Assembly: GCA_963838495.1 (NCBI GenBank)
Contig: CAWIRC010000002.1
Coordinates: 372,001 to 436,000, forward strand
Direction: 5' to 3'
DNA length: 64,000 bases
From: JBEKIK01 sp963838495
GTDB lineage: Bacteria > Planctomycetota > Planctomycetia > Pirellulales > Thermoguttaceae
The stretch's first letter is position 1; every line of letters starts with the position of its first letter. Made by a program: the position numbers and the translations under genes. The notes below the pieces were generated by a model, which was not told where the DNA came from, did no database searches, and saw nothing but the letters and a program-made list of their open reading frames with translations. Below are positions 45,363 to 55,584 of this stretch, piece by piece.

Positions 45363-45836
45363 CTACTCTGCCAAAGATTCAAATCGAATCGTCCCATCCA
45401 AGTGCTTCCTGGCAAAAAATATTTCCACCAACAGGCCGGGCGCAAACGAACGGATTCTCCCGGCGGCGGTCTGCAAGTCTTCCCGCTGCCGTGTTTCCAA
45501 TGGCACCGACGACACTCGCATATGCTCGCTGTAGAATGCACAATCCTGGTGTGCAATCAATACAAGGCGCTCCAGTGCATGAGCCCTGATTAGGAAATGC
45601 AGTTGCTCTACCAGGCCCCATTCTTCGCGGTAGGCGAAAAGGTGACCGGCAAGGCAGGCGGCGCCTCCCGGAACCGCGAGCCGATCATATCGCGGAAGCT
45701 TCAGGGCGTTTTTTAGGAAATCGTCCACATGCTCCCCAAATCGCCCGTCGCTGCAATAAACCGCGGCCGCGCGAATGCGATTCTCATCGAAGCGCAAAGG
45801 ACTTTCATAAACGGAGATTTCATTTCGGCCATTCAT
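45363..45836 (-). CDS. Beta-carbonic-anhydrase-like protein
   Basis: About 157 residues from MNGRNEISVYES (the frame is open to 45902). Zinc-site residues of beta carbonic anhydrases are all visible: Cys-x-Asp-x-Arg in YCSDGRF and His-x-x-Cys in AHQDCAFY. It is shorter than typical enzymes (about 200-220) and lacks much of the usual N-terminal helix. It may be an active minimal enzyme or a paralog of other function. The upstream part MICPRC... is probably not translated. Neighbours give no hint. Confidence 0.7.
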   Translation of the reverse strand: MNGRNEISVYESPLRFDENRIRAAAVYCSDGRFGEHVDDFLKNALKLPRYDRLAVPGGAACLAGHLFAYREEWGLVEQLHFLIRAHALERLVLIAHQDCAFYSEHMRVSSVPLETRQREDLQTAAGRIRSFAPGLLVEIFFARKHLDGTIRFESLAE

Positions 45837-46060
45837 GTTGCCGGACCATATACCCAACGAGCCGCCCCCCAATGCCGCCCCAGTGCATCGAGGACATATC
45901 ATTGTACAACTTCCCCGTCGCCCACGCCACGCCCGGCGTCTACCCGCGCGGCGGTCTCCGATGGACTCTCAGAAATCCTGTTGTTTTGTAAGTCGCTTCA
46001 CTAAACCTATGAATAAATGGCGCGACTGCTCATCGTATCGCGCTGAATCAGGGGCCAACC

Positions 46061-48423
46061 TCAGTCCTTCACGTTTATGCGGATGCTCGAAAGCTCGCTT
46101 GAGGACGGCCCCGCCATAACGCGATATGCGCCCGGTTCCGTGCGCCGATGCATGTTGATGTCATATATGGCCAGCGATGCGCCATCCAGCGGGAAGGTCA
46201 CCGTCTTCTTTTCCCCCGGCTCCAAACGCACGCGGCAAAATCCCATCAGTTGTTTCACCGGCCGCGTGACCGACGCCGTTTCCTGGCGAATATATAGTTG
46301 CACTATTTCATCGCCGACCATGCTCCCCGTGTTCGTTACGTCGACGCTCACGGTGGTCGAGCCGTCGGCGCGAATCGACTCGTCGGCGGCCCGCAGGCCT
46401 CCATAGGAAAACGTCGTGTAGCTCAGCCCGAAGCCAAAGGGATACTCCGGTTTCTCGTCGCCGAACAGGTAATTGAAATCGCCGGCCCCGGATTTTTTCG
46501 CGTAGTAGCAAGGCAATTGTCCCACCGTCTTAGGAATGCTGACCGTGAGTTTTCCGGAAGGCGACACCTCGCCGAACAAAATCTCCGCCGCCGCCGTGCC
46601 CGTCTCTTGCCCCATGTACCAGCCTTCGAATATCGCCTTCACCCGCCCTTTCAATTCCCCCACGAGCAAAGGCCGGCCGTTCATCAGGTACAACACCACC
46701 GGCTTGCCTTCTTCCAGCACCGCCCTCGCCAGGTCCATTTGCGAACCGGGCAAATCCAATGCGGAGCGATCGCCCAGATGGTTCGGCGCCCACGCCTCGC
46801 GGCATGTGCATTCGTTGTCGCCTAAGACCAGCACCACCAAATCGGCCTTCGCCGCCGTGCGCCGGGCTTCGTCTATCAGCGGGCGGTTCTCTTCCAGCGT
46901 CGCCAGTTCCACCTCGTTCACGTATTTCCAGTTCGCGAACGCATTGCGCTTTTCGTTCTTGACCACCACGCATCCCCGGGCAAAGAGCACTTCGGCCCGG
47001 CCGGCCGCCTTTTTGCGTATGCCTTCCAATATGGAAACGGTCTCCAGGGGCGTGCCGCTGTAACCGCCCAGCCGAACGATATCGGCGTTAGGTCCGATCA
47101 CCGCGATTCTCCCATATTTTTCCGGCGAAATGGGCATTATCCCGCCTTCGTTCTTCAACATCACTATCGATTCCCGCGCCGCCTTGATCGCCAGTTGGCG
47201 GCTTTCCGGGCGATGCAGATTTTCACGTGCCTTTTTCCACATCGACAAATGGATCCTCAAACAGCCCAAGCTTGAATTTCGCCAAAAGCACCGCTCGCAC
47301 CGCTTCGTCGATCTGCTTTTCCTCGACAACTCCCGACTGCACCATTTTTTCCAGCTTCGGGAATGCGGAAGGATTGGGCATCTCCATTTGCACCCCGGCT
47401 TCCAAAGCCAGCTTGCCCGCCGCGGCGATGTCCGCCGCTATGTGCTGCGACGATCGCAGCCGGTTGATCCCGTTGTAATCCGATACAATAAGACCGATAA
47501 AACCGAATTCCCCGCGCAACACGTCCCTGAGCAGCCAGCGATTGGCGTGCGACGGCACCCCGTCAACTTCATTGTACGACGGCATAAGAGCCGCCGGATG
47601 CGCTGTCTTGATCACATATTCAAAAGGAGCTAAATGCACTTCTCGCAGTTCTCTCATTCCGCACACCGCCGGACTCTGGTTCAATCCGCCTTCAGGCGTG
47701 CCGTGCCCCACGAAATGCTTCAGCGTGCACATGACATGCCTCCCGTCCACCTCTCCGCTTCCGCCTCCTTGAAAACCCCGCACCATCGCCGCCCCCAGCC
47801 TGGCGTTCAGAAAAGGATCTTCGCCCATGGTCTCTTCGATCCGGCCCCATCGCGGATCTCGCGCCACGTCCAAAATCGGAGTTAGCGCTTGCTGCCCTCC
47901 CCGGGTTCGCATCTCCCTTCCCACTATGTCGTATATTTTTTCTATCAACTCCTCGTCCCAAGAGCAGGCGATCCCTATGGGCATGGGAAAACTGGTCGCC
48001 TCGTCTTTCATTACCCCGTGGCAGCCCTCGTCGTGGAAGATCACCGGAATGCCCAGCCGGGTCTTTTCCCGCAAAAATCCCTGGATCGTGTTCCGGAACA
48101 GAACGTCATCTGCCAACGACAAATTGAGAGGTCCGATCGTGCCTGCGCCCTCCGATAGATTCTCACGGCAGAATTCCTGTGCATAGGATTCGGCGTCAGC
48201 CGCGAAGTTTGGATTCATCGGTTGGCCAGAATCCGCATATTTGCCGCAACTTTTCCCCTAGTGTCATCCGCCCGAGCAGGTCCTCCGCGCGCTTTTCGGC
48301 CTTCGCATCAGACCGTTTATAAACAGGCGCCGTGTCATCGGCACGAGCAACGGCAACCATGCCCCATGCAATCCCGGAAATAAACGTGAATACGTACAAA
48401 AAGCCCGGCATTGATAATCTCAT
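46061..48423 (-). CDS. Glycoside hydrolase family 3 beta-glucosidase-like (two frameshifts)
   Basis: About 785 residues. Start MRLSMPGFLYVF with signal peptide (to VARADD), after an aggag. First fragment RAEDLLGRMTLGEKLRQI; the frame advances near 48205 into FAADAESYAQEF. The GH3 N domain follows with HDEGCHGV, ARDPRWGRIEETMGEDP, TLKHFVGHG and the nucleophile motif VSDYNGINRL. The frame advances again at about 47232 (one base too many in a short A/G run), giving KARENLHRPESRQLAIKAARESIVMLKNE. Then the GH3 C domain and a fibronectin-III-like domain (GDEIVQLYIRQ, GFCRVRLEPGEKKTVTFPL). A periplasmic plant- or microbial-glucan degrading role is likely. Confidence 0.9.
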
Positions 48424-48788
48424 CGCATGCTCCTGCTGCAAATGTTACACCGACATTTACCATTCGCAACGAACCTGGGACCAACCCCGGGCTCGCTTTG
48501 CAATCCATCTTTCCATCGCGCCCCCCCGCTGTCTAGTGTATACGCCGATTTGCGAAGCCCGTCCGCCGTTCTCGTTCGCATGAAAAGCACATGCCCGCCT
48601 CCATGAAGGGGAGAACGGCTGTTTTCGGCGACTTGCCAATCATTCTATGGCAACAGGTGGCATTTAGAACCTAATCCTAAAAGTCCCCTCTCCCTTTGGG
48701 AGAGGGCTAGGGTGAGGGCGGTATTACCGATTATTATCCATTTTTTAATTCATTGCCAATAATGGAGCTGATGGTTTTGGATAAGCTT
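48424..48788. repeat. Spacer with long-form CCCTCTCC repeat, copy B
   Basis: The repeat copy is at 48681-48786 and ends 2 bases before the lipase stop codon at 48789. The rest (48424-48680) carries no recognised gene; it holds the divergent/upstream DNA of the GH3 gene. Confidence 0.65.
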
Positions 48789-49863
48789 TCATGCTGCGGC
48801 TTTATCGTGCTTTTTCGCTGACGAGCCAGTCATCAGCGCTGATCCATTAACCGATGATCTTGCCGTTAGCCATGATTTGTCTTTCGGCTGGTTGGAAAGC
48901 GCCGCGATAAACTCGGCCTCCGATATCGTCATCTTTTTGTGACGGCCAATCTTCAGCGCGGGCGGTGGAACTCCAGGCGAAGCCGCGTCAACTCCATGCG
49001 CGTATATCGGTACTGTGCACGGTCTACGGCTCGGCCGGCCCACATGTCTACTATGCAATATCCGAACTACGATCTTGCCGATGGCTTCCAGATATCTGCT
49101 CAGATGATGGTCGGCCAACCAGCCATGTTCGCTGTTCTCCCGATGGGCTTCGATCTTGCGGCGGTGCCTGCACTGCACCCGTTTTGCATGCGCGGCAAGC
49201 ACCGTTTCTTTGCCTCCCATGCGGCTTTTTCTTCAATGAGTTTTCCTTGATGATCCAGGAGTTTCGGGTGTCCTACGTGCTTATAGCACCAGAGGAATGG
49301 AAGGTGAGGCACCAGGTCGTTGCCGCACACAAAACGATAATTGGGCAAATGGTAGAAATCCCGAAAAATTCGATCGCCTACCCGAGGCGAACCATACGTA
49401 TATACGCCGCGCACGGCATATCCCGCGTCGGCCAATCGGACCGAGGCCAGCGTGGCCATTGCGCCCCAAGGCTGTGCCCCGTTATCCAGAGCGACTCGCT
49501 TCCTGACGGAGACGGCAGCAGTTTCTCGACGGTCGGCAACACCTCCTCGACCGCCTTGGCAAAACCGCTATGCACCCGGCCCGGATACGAGGGCCGCGAC
49601 ACAAGCGCCGTTTCCACGTCGGTCAAACAATCGGCGACACTTTGCGTGCCGCGAAAAGCCAAAAGAACGATCTCTTCCAAAATCCCCACGTAGCCGTGAA
49701 AATGGCCGCAAGTAAAAAACCTGATCCGCTTGCCTAAGCCAAGTGTTTCAGCCCAGCCGCCGACGTCTTTTTCATAAGCAAAATTGCTCGCACTGGCCAG
49801 GTAATAACCTGTCTTAATGCTGAATCCCGGTGCATCGAAATCATTATCGATGACGTCGCTCAT
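48789..49863 (-). CDS. Class 3 lipase-like protein (two frameshifts)
   Basis: Alpha/beta hydrolase of the fungal-lipase type. Start MSDVIDNDFDAPGF after a ggggga. Visible: EIVLLAFRGTQS (oxyanion region), the nucleophile elbow GHSLGGAMATLAS, YTYGSPRVGD (catalytic Asp region) and NDLVPHLPF followed by YKHVGHP (candidate His). The frame moves back at a run of four (49464-49467; five needed), which creates the second G of GHSLGG. A further shift near 49205 is inferred so that the end reads HRRKIEAHRENSEHGWLADHHLSRYLEAIGK. No signal peptide, so probably cytoplasmic. The final 60 residues are poorly supported. Confidence 0.78.
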
Positions 49864-50751
49864 AGCGATTATCCCCCAATCGCTATTATCGGTATATTTC
49901 GGACAATTCCCGCATTGGCTTCCATGCTCGCAGGCAGCCGTAGTCAATCGAAGTGAACCGAAGGGGACAGAAAAAGTAAACTGAGGGTGACTGCGCAAGA
50001 TTTTCCGGCCATGGCTCTGGCAGCCATAACCGATCAACTACCCAAACGGTAAAACGGCCAATTTCATCTATGTGAACGAGCAGCTTATAGTTTATCCCCA
50101 AAGTCCCCTCTCCGGGTACCAATGCAAAGCGTTGGTCGGGAGAGGGCTAGGGTGAGGACAGCCAAACATTCCTGCCCGCCTAGGTTTCAAGCTTTTCAGA
50201 GCCGGGCCGTGTCGGCCCGGAGGACTCAGTGTTTCGGCAGCCAATCATTCTTGTCTGCCTCCAATGTTCAGTATCCGCAAGCCGCGAAGCGGCGCACTAT
50301 GATAGCCCAGGGCGGACGCAGCGCAGCCCTGGGTAAGTGAGCTGCCTCCAATGTTCAGTATCCGCAAGCCGCGAAGCGGCGCACTATGTTAGCCCAGGGC
50401 GGAGCGCAGCGCAGCCCTGGGTAAGTGAGCTGCCTCCAATGTTCAGTATCCGCAAGCCGCGAAGCGGCGCACTATGTTAGCCCAGGGCGGAGCGCAGCGC
50501 AGCCCTGGGTAAGCGTTCCCCGCCGACACCCAAAGCCCTGAAAGGGCGCGCACCATCGTCCTTGCCATCTCACCCGCCATTCTACATCCCCCCAACTCCG
50601 TTCTCGTGTACTGCGTACTCCCGCAGCCCGTACCAGCCGCCCTCCGTCCATACCGTCCATACTGTCCATATCGTCCATATCTTCCAATAACAAAGGGAAG
50701 GTGCGTATGGTAAAATTAAATATGTGCGGGTGGCCGAGGCAAGACTGAATA
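49864..50751. other. Gene-free region with several repeat families
   Basis: Contains a CCCTCTCC hairpin with inner hairpin (50103-50158), a hairpin gagccgggccgtgtcggcccgg, the 88-bp tandem array (50255-50517), the hairpin agccctgaaagggcg, a pyrimidine tract with ccgtact-like units, and 9-bp units ccgtccata/ctgtccata/tcgtccata (about 50646-50682). Confidence 0.6.
50255..50517. repeat. Three tandem 88-bp repeats
   Basis: Units begin ctgcctccaatgttcag at 50255, 50342 and 50430. Each contains two hairpins: ccgcaagccgcgaagcgg(cg) and tagcccagggcgga..gcagccctggg. The first unit is one base shorter (ggcggacgca versus ggcggagcgca). Confidence 0.85.
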
Positions 50752-51575
50752 ATGCAAAGATTGATAACGAACAAAACTGTCTTAGCGGGGCTGCTTCCTG
50801 TGAGTGCCGCCCTGTGCGTGATTATTGGCATGATCGTATTGTTCCGTTCTCTCCGCCCTGAAAATCTGCACCGGCCTCATCGCCGGCCGTCTCGTCGCCA
50901 AGTACGCCTCGCTCGGGCGAAAACGAGCAATCATTCTTCGAGGAGGCTCGGCGGCGAATGGTCGAGGAGCAACTCCAGGGTCGCGACATCAGTGATCACA
51001 ACGTCTTGGAGGTCATGGGCCGCGTTCCCCGGCAGCGTTTTGTGCCCCATGACTATCAAAACCTGGCCTATGCGGATGGGCCCTTGCCGATCGGTCACGG
51101 GCAGACAATCTCCCAACCGTACATCGTTGCCTTGATGACCCAGGTGGTTCACCCCGCGCCGGAAAATCGCGCACTGGAGATCGGCACAGGCTCGGGCTAC
51201 CAGGCGACCGTGCTCGCAGAACTGTGTAAGCAGGTTTTCAGCATTGAGATCATCCAGCCCCTGGCCGATGCCGCCCGTAAGCGGCTGGCCGACATGGGCT
51301 ACAAGAACGTCACAGTCCGTTGCGGCGATGGCTATCAGGGCTGGCCGGAACACGCGCCGTTCGACGTGATCCTGGTGACCGCCGCCCCCGACCATGTTCC
51401 CCAGGCCCTGGTCGAACAACTCGCCGTCGGAGGTCGAATGGTGATTCCTGTTGGCCGCTACTTCCAAGAACTTCTGTTGTTGGAAAAGTTGCCGGATGGC
51501 ACCATCCGCCGCGAAGCGGTCGCCCCCGTCAAGTTCGTCCCCATGACAGGCGAGGCTCAAAAACAATCCAAGTAA
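50752..51575 (+). CDS. pcm: Protein-L-isoaspartate O-methyltransferase (frameshifted N-terminus)
   Basis: Repairs isoaspartyl residues in damaged proteins using SAM. The enzyme part is intact from about 50919: MVEEQLQGRDISDHNVLEVMGRVPRQRFVP, GQTISQPYIVALM, SAM-binding ALEIGTGSGYQATVL and the C-terminal GGRMVIPVG. A preceding segment from ATG 50752 in another frame encodes a hydrophobic stretch (VLAGLLPVSAALCVIIGMIVLF) like a signal anchor. One indel between about 50860 and 50915 would join the two, giving a membrane- or periplasm-directed Pcm. If they are not joined, the enzyme starts at ATG 50958. Confidence 0.85.
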
Positions 51576-51882
51576 AATACGCTATGAATATCCCTGTCGT
51601 AGCACGCATCCATGAGATACAACTGCGATGATACGCTCAAGCCCATGTCCGAGACCAAAGCAGTGTTCAGGATGATGCAGCGCCCGTTTAGCCCGGCCGC
51701 TTGCGGCCGGTGAAAATTATTCGAACACCATACGCTACACCAAAGTGAACATTGCCCTATACCATACGCATGTCCCCCGCATATGAGTACCGTCGAGCTT
51801 TGCCACTCGCTACCTCAAGAATTGGTGGTTTTTCGACGCGTCTCGCAATAGGTTTGAGTTGATGGGAAGGAACACCCCAATG
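51576..51882. other. Intergenic region
   Basis: 307 bp between convergent pcm and the anti-sigma-like gene. One hairpin (cccggccgcttgcggccgg, about 51692-51711) related to the ccggcggc...gccgccgg family. Nothing else seen. Confidence 0.5.
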
Positions 51883-53319
51883 TCACGGCCCGACCGGCAG
51901 CGGCAGGTCTTTCGCTGCCACGTCCTTGACGCTCAAGTCGCCGTAGACCACTCGATACGTGTTTGCATCCTTGGCGTCTTTCAACTTGTACCAACACACG
52001 ATTCGGTCCTTCTCGCCGAGTTTGACGCCTTTGCCAAGGTAGCGGAAGCTGTCCTCCACAAAGTCGTTCGTTACACTGAACCTTGCCCGGAAGAAATCGA
52101 ACGGGGTGCCCATCGGCGAATAGCGATAATCCATAGCTATGTACTTCTTCTCGATAGCTGTCTGTTGGCTAGCCGGCTTACCTAGGGCAGCATTTACCTT
52201 GTCAAGTTTGTAGTAAGCCGGAAACGCCTCGTCGGGAAACGCACGGTCGTTGAATTCGATGAACGCTCTAAGGTAATCAAGCATTTCTTGTTCCGTGACA
52301 TGGGACGCGGTCTCGTGTTTCACACTGTACCCTTCGGGCACCTCCAAACTGAAGAGCGAGTCGTCCACTTTGGCGTCGAACACAATGTCGCGCAACATCG
52401 TGCCCATTGACGACCATCTGCGCGGGTCCGGATCCTTTCCGACCGGATTGTTGCCGATGGGGTCCTTCTCCGGATTGTAGAATTCGCCGTCATGGCCGTT
52501 GAAATTGATCGCGACTAAGCGCTTACTCTTTGCATCAATCCAGAAGTCTTGGCTCCGATAGCGATTGTTGTTTTCATCACGCACCGTGCTGCGAAAAATG
52601 TTTACCACATTTCCGGTGCTCAGCGTCAGTCGCTCAACCCATTCAAGATTGCCTCCCCGCAGAATCTTCAAGGATTGCCCGAACGGTTCGCCATTGAAAT
52701 GGCTGGCAGGTATGGGGTCTCGATTCGTGATGGTGGCCCGATTCTCTTTCGGATACAACTCGATAGAGCGACCGCGAACTCCGTCCGTGATCGCTACGAT
52801 TTCGTACGATTGAGCCGGTCCAGCCCTCCACCCGTCTCTCCCTACCGATCGGGTTAGCCCGGGCGATCGGTAGGTGTAAAACGTCGGATTCTTAACGAGC
52901 CATGTTGCCTTGCCGTCTCGACTTGTAGCGTGCAAGTACTCGATGCTTGTCCAGGTGATGGTTGGAGCGTTTTCAATTTGGTTGGCGATAAACTCAAAAG
53001 TTGCCGCAAATGCTGCCGCCCCTGGCTCCGTCACCGCTGGATGAAAAAGCGAGGTGCCCAGCCAAGCGCAGACTGCGGCGGCCGTTGTCGCCGCGACGAG
53101 AATGATGCGTCGCAGGTGCCTTCTCCTTTGGGACAGAACGTGATTGGGTGGCGGATTGAGCCACGCGAGTGCCGAAGGGTATCGCTTGCGCCAGGCGTCG
53201 ATGTCGGCCCGCGGTGGCGGGGCAGCAAGAACTGCGTCTACGGCATTACTTAACACGCCTTGCAGCTCATCGGAACTAGGGGAAGCATCAAGGTCTATTT
53301 CGTTCATGACACACCTCAT
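51883..53319 (-). CDS. Single-pass membrane protein coupled to ECF sigma factor (putative anti-sigma factor)
   Basis: 478 residues. N-terminal about 70 residues cytosolic, one transmembrane helix (IILVAATTAAAVCAWLGTSLF, about 72-92), then about 385 residues outside with a beta-rich, LolA-like feel (YRSQDFWIDAKSKRLVAINF; DSLFSLEVPEGYSVK). The start overlaps the sigma gene stop (ATGA). Position and topology fit a planctomycete ECF partner. The cytosolic part lacks the zinc-binding HxxxCxxC of classical ZAS anti-sigma factors. ATG at 53307 (MNEIDLDASPSS) is an alternative start. Confidence 0.75.
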   Translation of the reverse strand: MRCVMNEIDLDASPSSDELQGVLSNAVDAVLAAPPPRADIDAWRKRYPSALAWLNPPPNHVLSQRRRHLRRIILVAATTAAAVCAWLGTSLFHPAVTEPGAAAFAATFEFIANQIENAPTITWTSIEYLHATSRDGKATWLVKNPTFYTYRSPGLTRSVGRDGWRAGPAQSYEIVAITDGVRGRSIELYPKENRATITNRDPIPASHFNGEPFGQSLKILRGGNLEWVERLTLSTGNVVNIFRSTVRDENNNRYRSQDFWIDAKSKRLVAINFNGHDGEFYNPEKDPIGNNPVGKDPDPRRWSSMGTMLRDIVFDAKVDDSLFSLEVPEGYSVKHETASHVTEQEMLDYLRAFIEFNDRAFPDEAFPAYYKLDKVNAALGKPASQQTAIEKKYIAMDYRYSPMGTPFDFFRARFSVTNDFVEDSFRYLGKGVKLGEKDRIVCWYKLKDAKDANTYRVVYGDLSVKDVAAKDLPLPVGP

Positions 53320-53801
53320 GGGTTTCGTTCGGTTAACAGGCTTTGCAATCGTGACCTTGCCTGCGATAAGGCTGTCGACGTTGCTGTGGCGGAAATGCCC
53401 AGCGCTTCACTAATCTCGCGATAGGAAAGTTTCTCGAAGTATCGCAAACAAAACACTTCCGCCTCACGCGGCGGGAGTTCTGCGAGAGCCTCTCGAAGTC
53501 GAGTCTCCAGTTCATTGCTGATGGCAATCGCGGCAGGATCGCCCCCGTTCGCCGTAAGCCGGGCAGAATCCAAGGATTTCACGGCCCGGCGACGATGCAA
53601 CGCATTGAGTGATCTACAGATCGCTATCCTCCGCAGCATGGCTCCCCACGATAGCACCGGCGTCCCGTTGGACCGTTGGTGTGCTTCAGTGAAGACCTCC
53701 TGCACAACATCCTCGGCATCCTCGGCGTGACCGAGAATATGCCATGCTGTGCCAAAAACCATCGTCCAATGTTCGCGAACAAGGACATCCCAATCGACCA
53801 T
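53316..53801 (-). CDS. ECF-subfamily RNA polymerase sigma factor
   Basis: About 161 residues from ATG 53801 (MVDWDVLVREHW), chosen because gagg lies just before it; a TTG start at 53837 is possible. Region 2 contains AEDAEDVVQEVFTEAHQR (the core-binding and -10 recognition segment), and region 4 is LAELPPREAEVFCLRYFEKLSYREISEALGIS...SQARSRLQ. Overlaps the downstream membrane partner by 4 nt, so they are translationally coupled. The target promoter is not apparent. Confidence 0.92.
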   Translation of the reverse strand: MVDWDVLVREHWTMVFGTAWHILGHAEDAEDVVQEVFTEAHQRSNGTPVLSWGAMLRRIAICRSLNALHRRRAVKSLDSARLTANGGDPAAIAISNELETRLREALAELPPREAEVFCLRYFEKLSYREISEALGISATATSTALSQARSRLQSLLTERNP

Positions 53802-54215
53802 GTCAGTCCTCGCGTAGCGGTTAACCGTCTCTACCAATATGTCAAAGCCGAACGGGAAATGTCAGTAGACAGGATCGTGGATTCGCCAAAATCTCACAGG
53901 TGGCAGTGACACTGCCCCCCCTAACAGTAGTGGTGCCCGAGCGAAGACCGGCCATTCGGCAGAGCGTCATAGATCATGACGGACTGTAGATTGCCGTCGC
54001 CAAGCTGGTCAACTCGTGGATGAACCTGACTACCGAAAATGGTTCGATTGTTGAATAGCTTGGTCAACGTTATCAATTCGTCATAAATTTCAACATAAGA
54101 AACCCAATCTGTCATCTCATAATTCAAAATATCGTAAACCCATCGTCAGGAAAGAATATGAGGCAATTTTTCTTCCTATATACCCTTTTTCCATCATGTC
54201 GCCATTGCGTTATAC
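53802..54215. other. Intergenic region left of the IS701-like element
   Basis: A minus-strand ORF of 68 codons (54127 to 53921, MNYEMTDWVSYVEIYDEL) reads plausibly, but its end falls in sequence similar to a dispersed repeat (agtggtgcccgagcg; compare agtggcacccgagcg near 60451). It may be a gene remnant next to the IS. No other feature. Confidence 0.4.
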
Positions 54216-55584
54216 TTATAACTGGACTTTTGCAAATTAGGTCAAACCCAACCGTAATGTGATATGGTCAAGACCGTAGGAATAATCGGTGACTTGTTCG
54301 ATCACCCAGGCGATGGTGGATCGCATGGTTTCGCGCATTACCGCCCGACAGGCTTCGCCGATGGTCGTCAGTTTGCGGAGGGCCCATGTTTTCGCACGGT
54401 TCGGCCCGAGTTGATCCATGAGCAGAGTGTACGCCAGCATGACCAAGTACATGTGCCGGGTCTGGCCTTGGCCGTCGCGCAGCTGACAATCTCCCATGCC
54501 CAACTCCTGCTTTCCGTCCCGATGAAAGGTCTCCGTTCCTGTCCAGCGATATTTGTAAACCAAGAGAATCCGCACCACGTCCCAGGCGACACGGTTGGTT
54601 ATCAAAATCTTGCAGGGTTGTTTGTCTCGTTTGTTGTCCCAAATAATTACGATCCGTACCTTGTGGTTGACTCCGGGTATATGCAAGCAAACGGTGAAAT
54701 GCCATTGTTGCTCTCGTCCGCGATGGAACGATTTGCGGGTTTCGGGATCGATCTCGGCGGCGAGTTCGTCGGCGCGGATCACTTTGCCCTTCCATTCGAC
54801 CTTGCGATTGAACTTCAAGTCGCCGACATAGCCGCGAGGCCGGTCGAAACGGTCCCTCTTGGAATGAATGTGGTTCAGTATCTCCGCGTTGGTGAAATAG
54901 CTGTCGAAAGTGAAGTCCCCGGGAATTTCCCGCTCGCATACCCAATCGACCAATTGGCAACAGAGCTTGGTATGATCGAAGAATTTCTCTCCGGTGGCCT
55001 CGCATTGCTCCCGCTTGCGGAAGCGGCGGAATTCCAGGGGATAGTGCTTCCCGCTGGAGCACACGTAGTTGGCGAACAGATAATCGTGGGCGATTTTGTT
55101 TCGCTGATCGGCGTGATCCCAGAACCATCCTGCGTCTTTGATGTACTTTCCGTCGTGGTCGATCAGCACGTTGTCGATGGCAATGACCCCGCGGTCCGTA
55201 TATTGAGTGCTGGAATCCCGCTGCAACCATTCCAACCGCCGTTGGTTGAGGGTTTCCGCGTCCCAATCCACTTCGGTCAAGAATTTGTTGAGGCAGGATT
55301 GGTCGGTGGTCTGGGCAAACTCCCGATTGATCCCCAGGACCGACTTCCGCTCCGCAATCATCAGTCCTGTAAGATACTCCGCGAAATGCCTTCGCTGCGG
55401 TTCGTTGGCAAACAAATCTCCGAACTGCTCCATAGCGTCCCGAACGACTTGAGGAAACTCGATGATCCCTGGCATGACTGCACCATCCTTGGTTGTGAAG
55501 TGCCATCCCAAACACCACCGAATTAAACGCAATTTTACCCATTTTGACAAGACCAAACAACAGTTTGCAAAAGTCCAGTTATAA
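54216..55584 (-). mobile_element. IS701/IS4-like insertion sequence
   Basis: Inverted ends ttataactggacttttgcaaa (left, 54216 on) and its complement (right, ending 55584). The outermost ttataa is itself a palindrome, so it may be the duplicated target (IS then 54222-55578) or part of the ends. One transposase, intact. Confidence 0.85.
54237..55475 (-). CDS. IS701-family transposase
   Basis: 412-residue DDE transposase from ATG 55475 (MPGIIEFPQVVRDAMEQF); the frame is open to 55556 with a TTG. DDE context: AIDNVLIDHDGKYIKDAG, FTFDSYFTNAEIL and YKYRWTGTETFHRDGKQELGMGDCQLR (Glu plus YREK-like part). The C-terminus is helical. No frameshift. Confidence 0.9.
   Translation of the reverse strand: MPGIIEFPQVVRDAMEQFGDLFANEPQRRHFAEYLTGLMIAERKSVLGINREFAQTTDQSCLNKFLTEVDWDAETLNQRRLEWLQRDSSTQYTDRGVIAIDNVLIDHDGKYIKDAGWFWDHADQRNKIAHDYLFANYVCSSGKHYPLEFRRFRKREQCEATGEKFFDHTKLCCQLVDWVCEREIPGDFTFDSYFTNAEILNHIHSKRDRFDRPRGYVGDLKFNRKVEWKGKVIRADELAAEIDPETRKSFHRGREQQWHFTVCLHIPGVNHKVRIVIIWDNKRDKQPCKILITNRVAWDVVRILLVYKYRWTGTETFHRDGKQELGMGDCQLRDGQGQTRHMYLVMLAYTLLMDQLGPNRAKTWALRKLTTIGEACRAVMRETMRSTIAWVIEQVTDYSYGLDHITLRLGLT

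Noticed and set aside
50255..50517. CRISPR array
   Set aside because: The 88-bp units are repeated head to tail without unique spacers, and no cas gene is near.
53921..54127. 68-codon ORF as a firm gene
   Set aside because: Reads plausibly but ends in a dispersed repeat and lacks a recognised family; mentioned only within the spacer entry.
54264..55526. 420-codon ORF antisense to the IS701-like transposase
   Set aside because: Complement of the transposase; no start signal or family resemblance.
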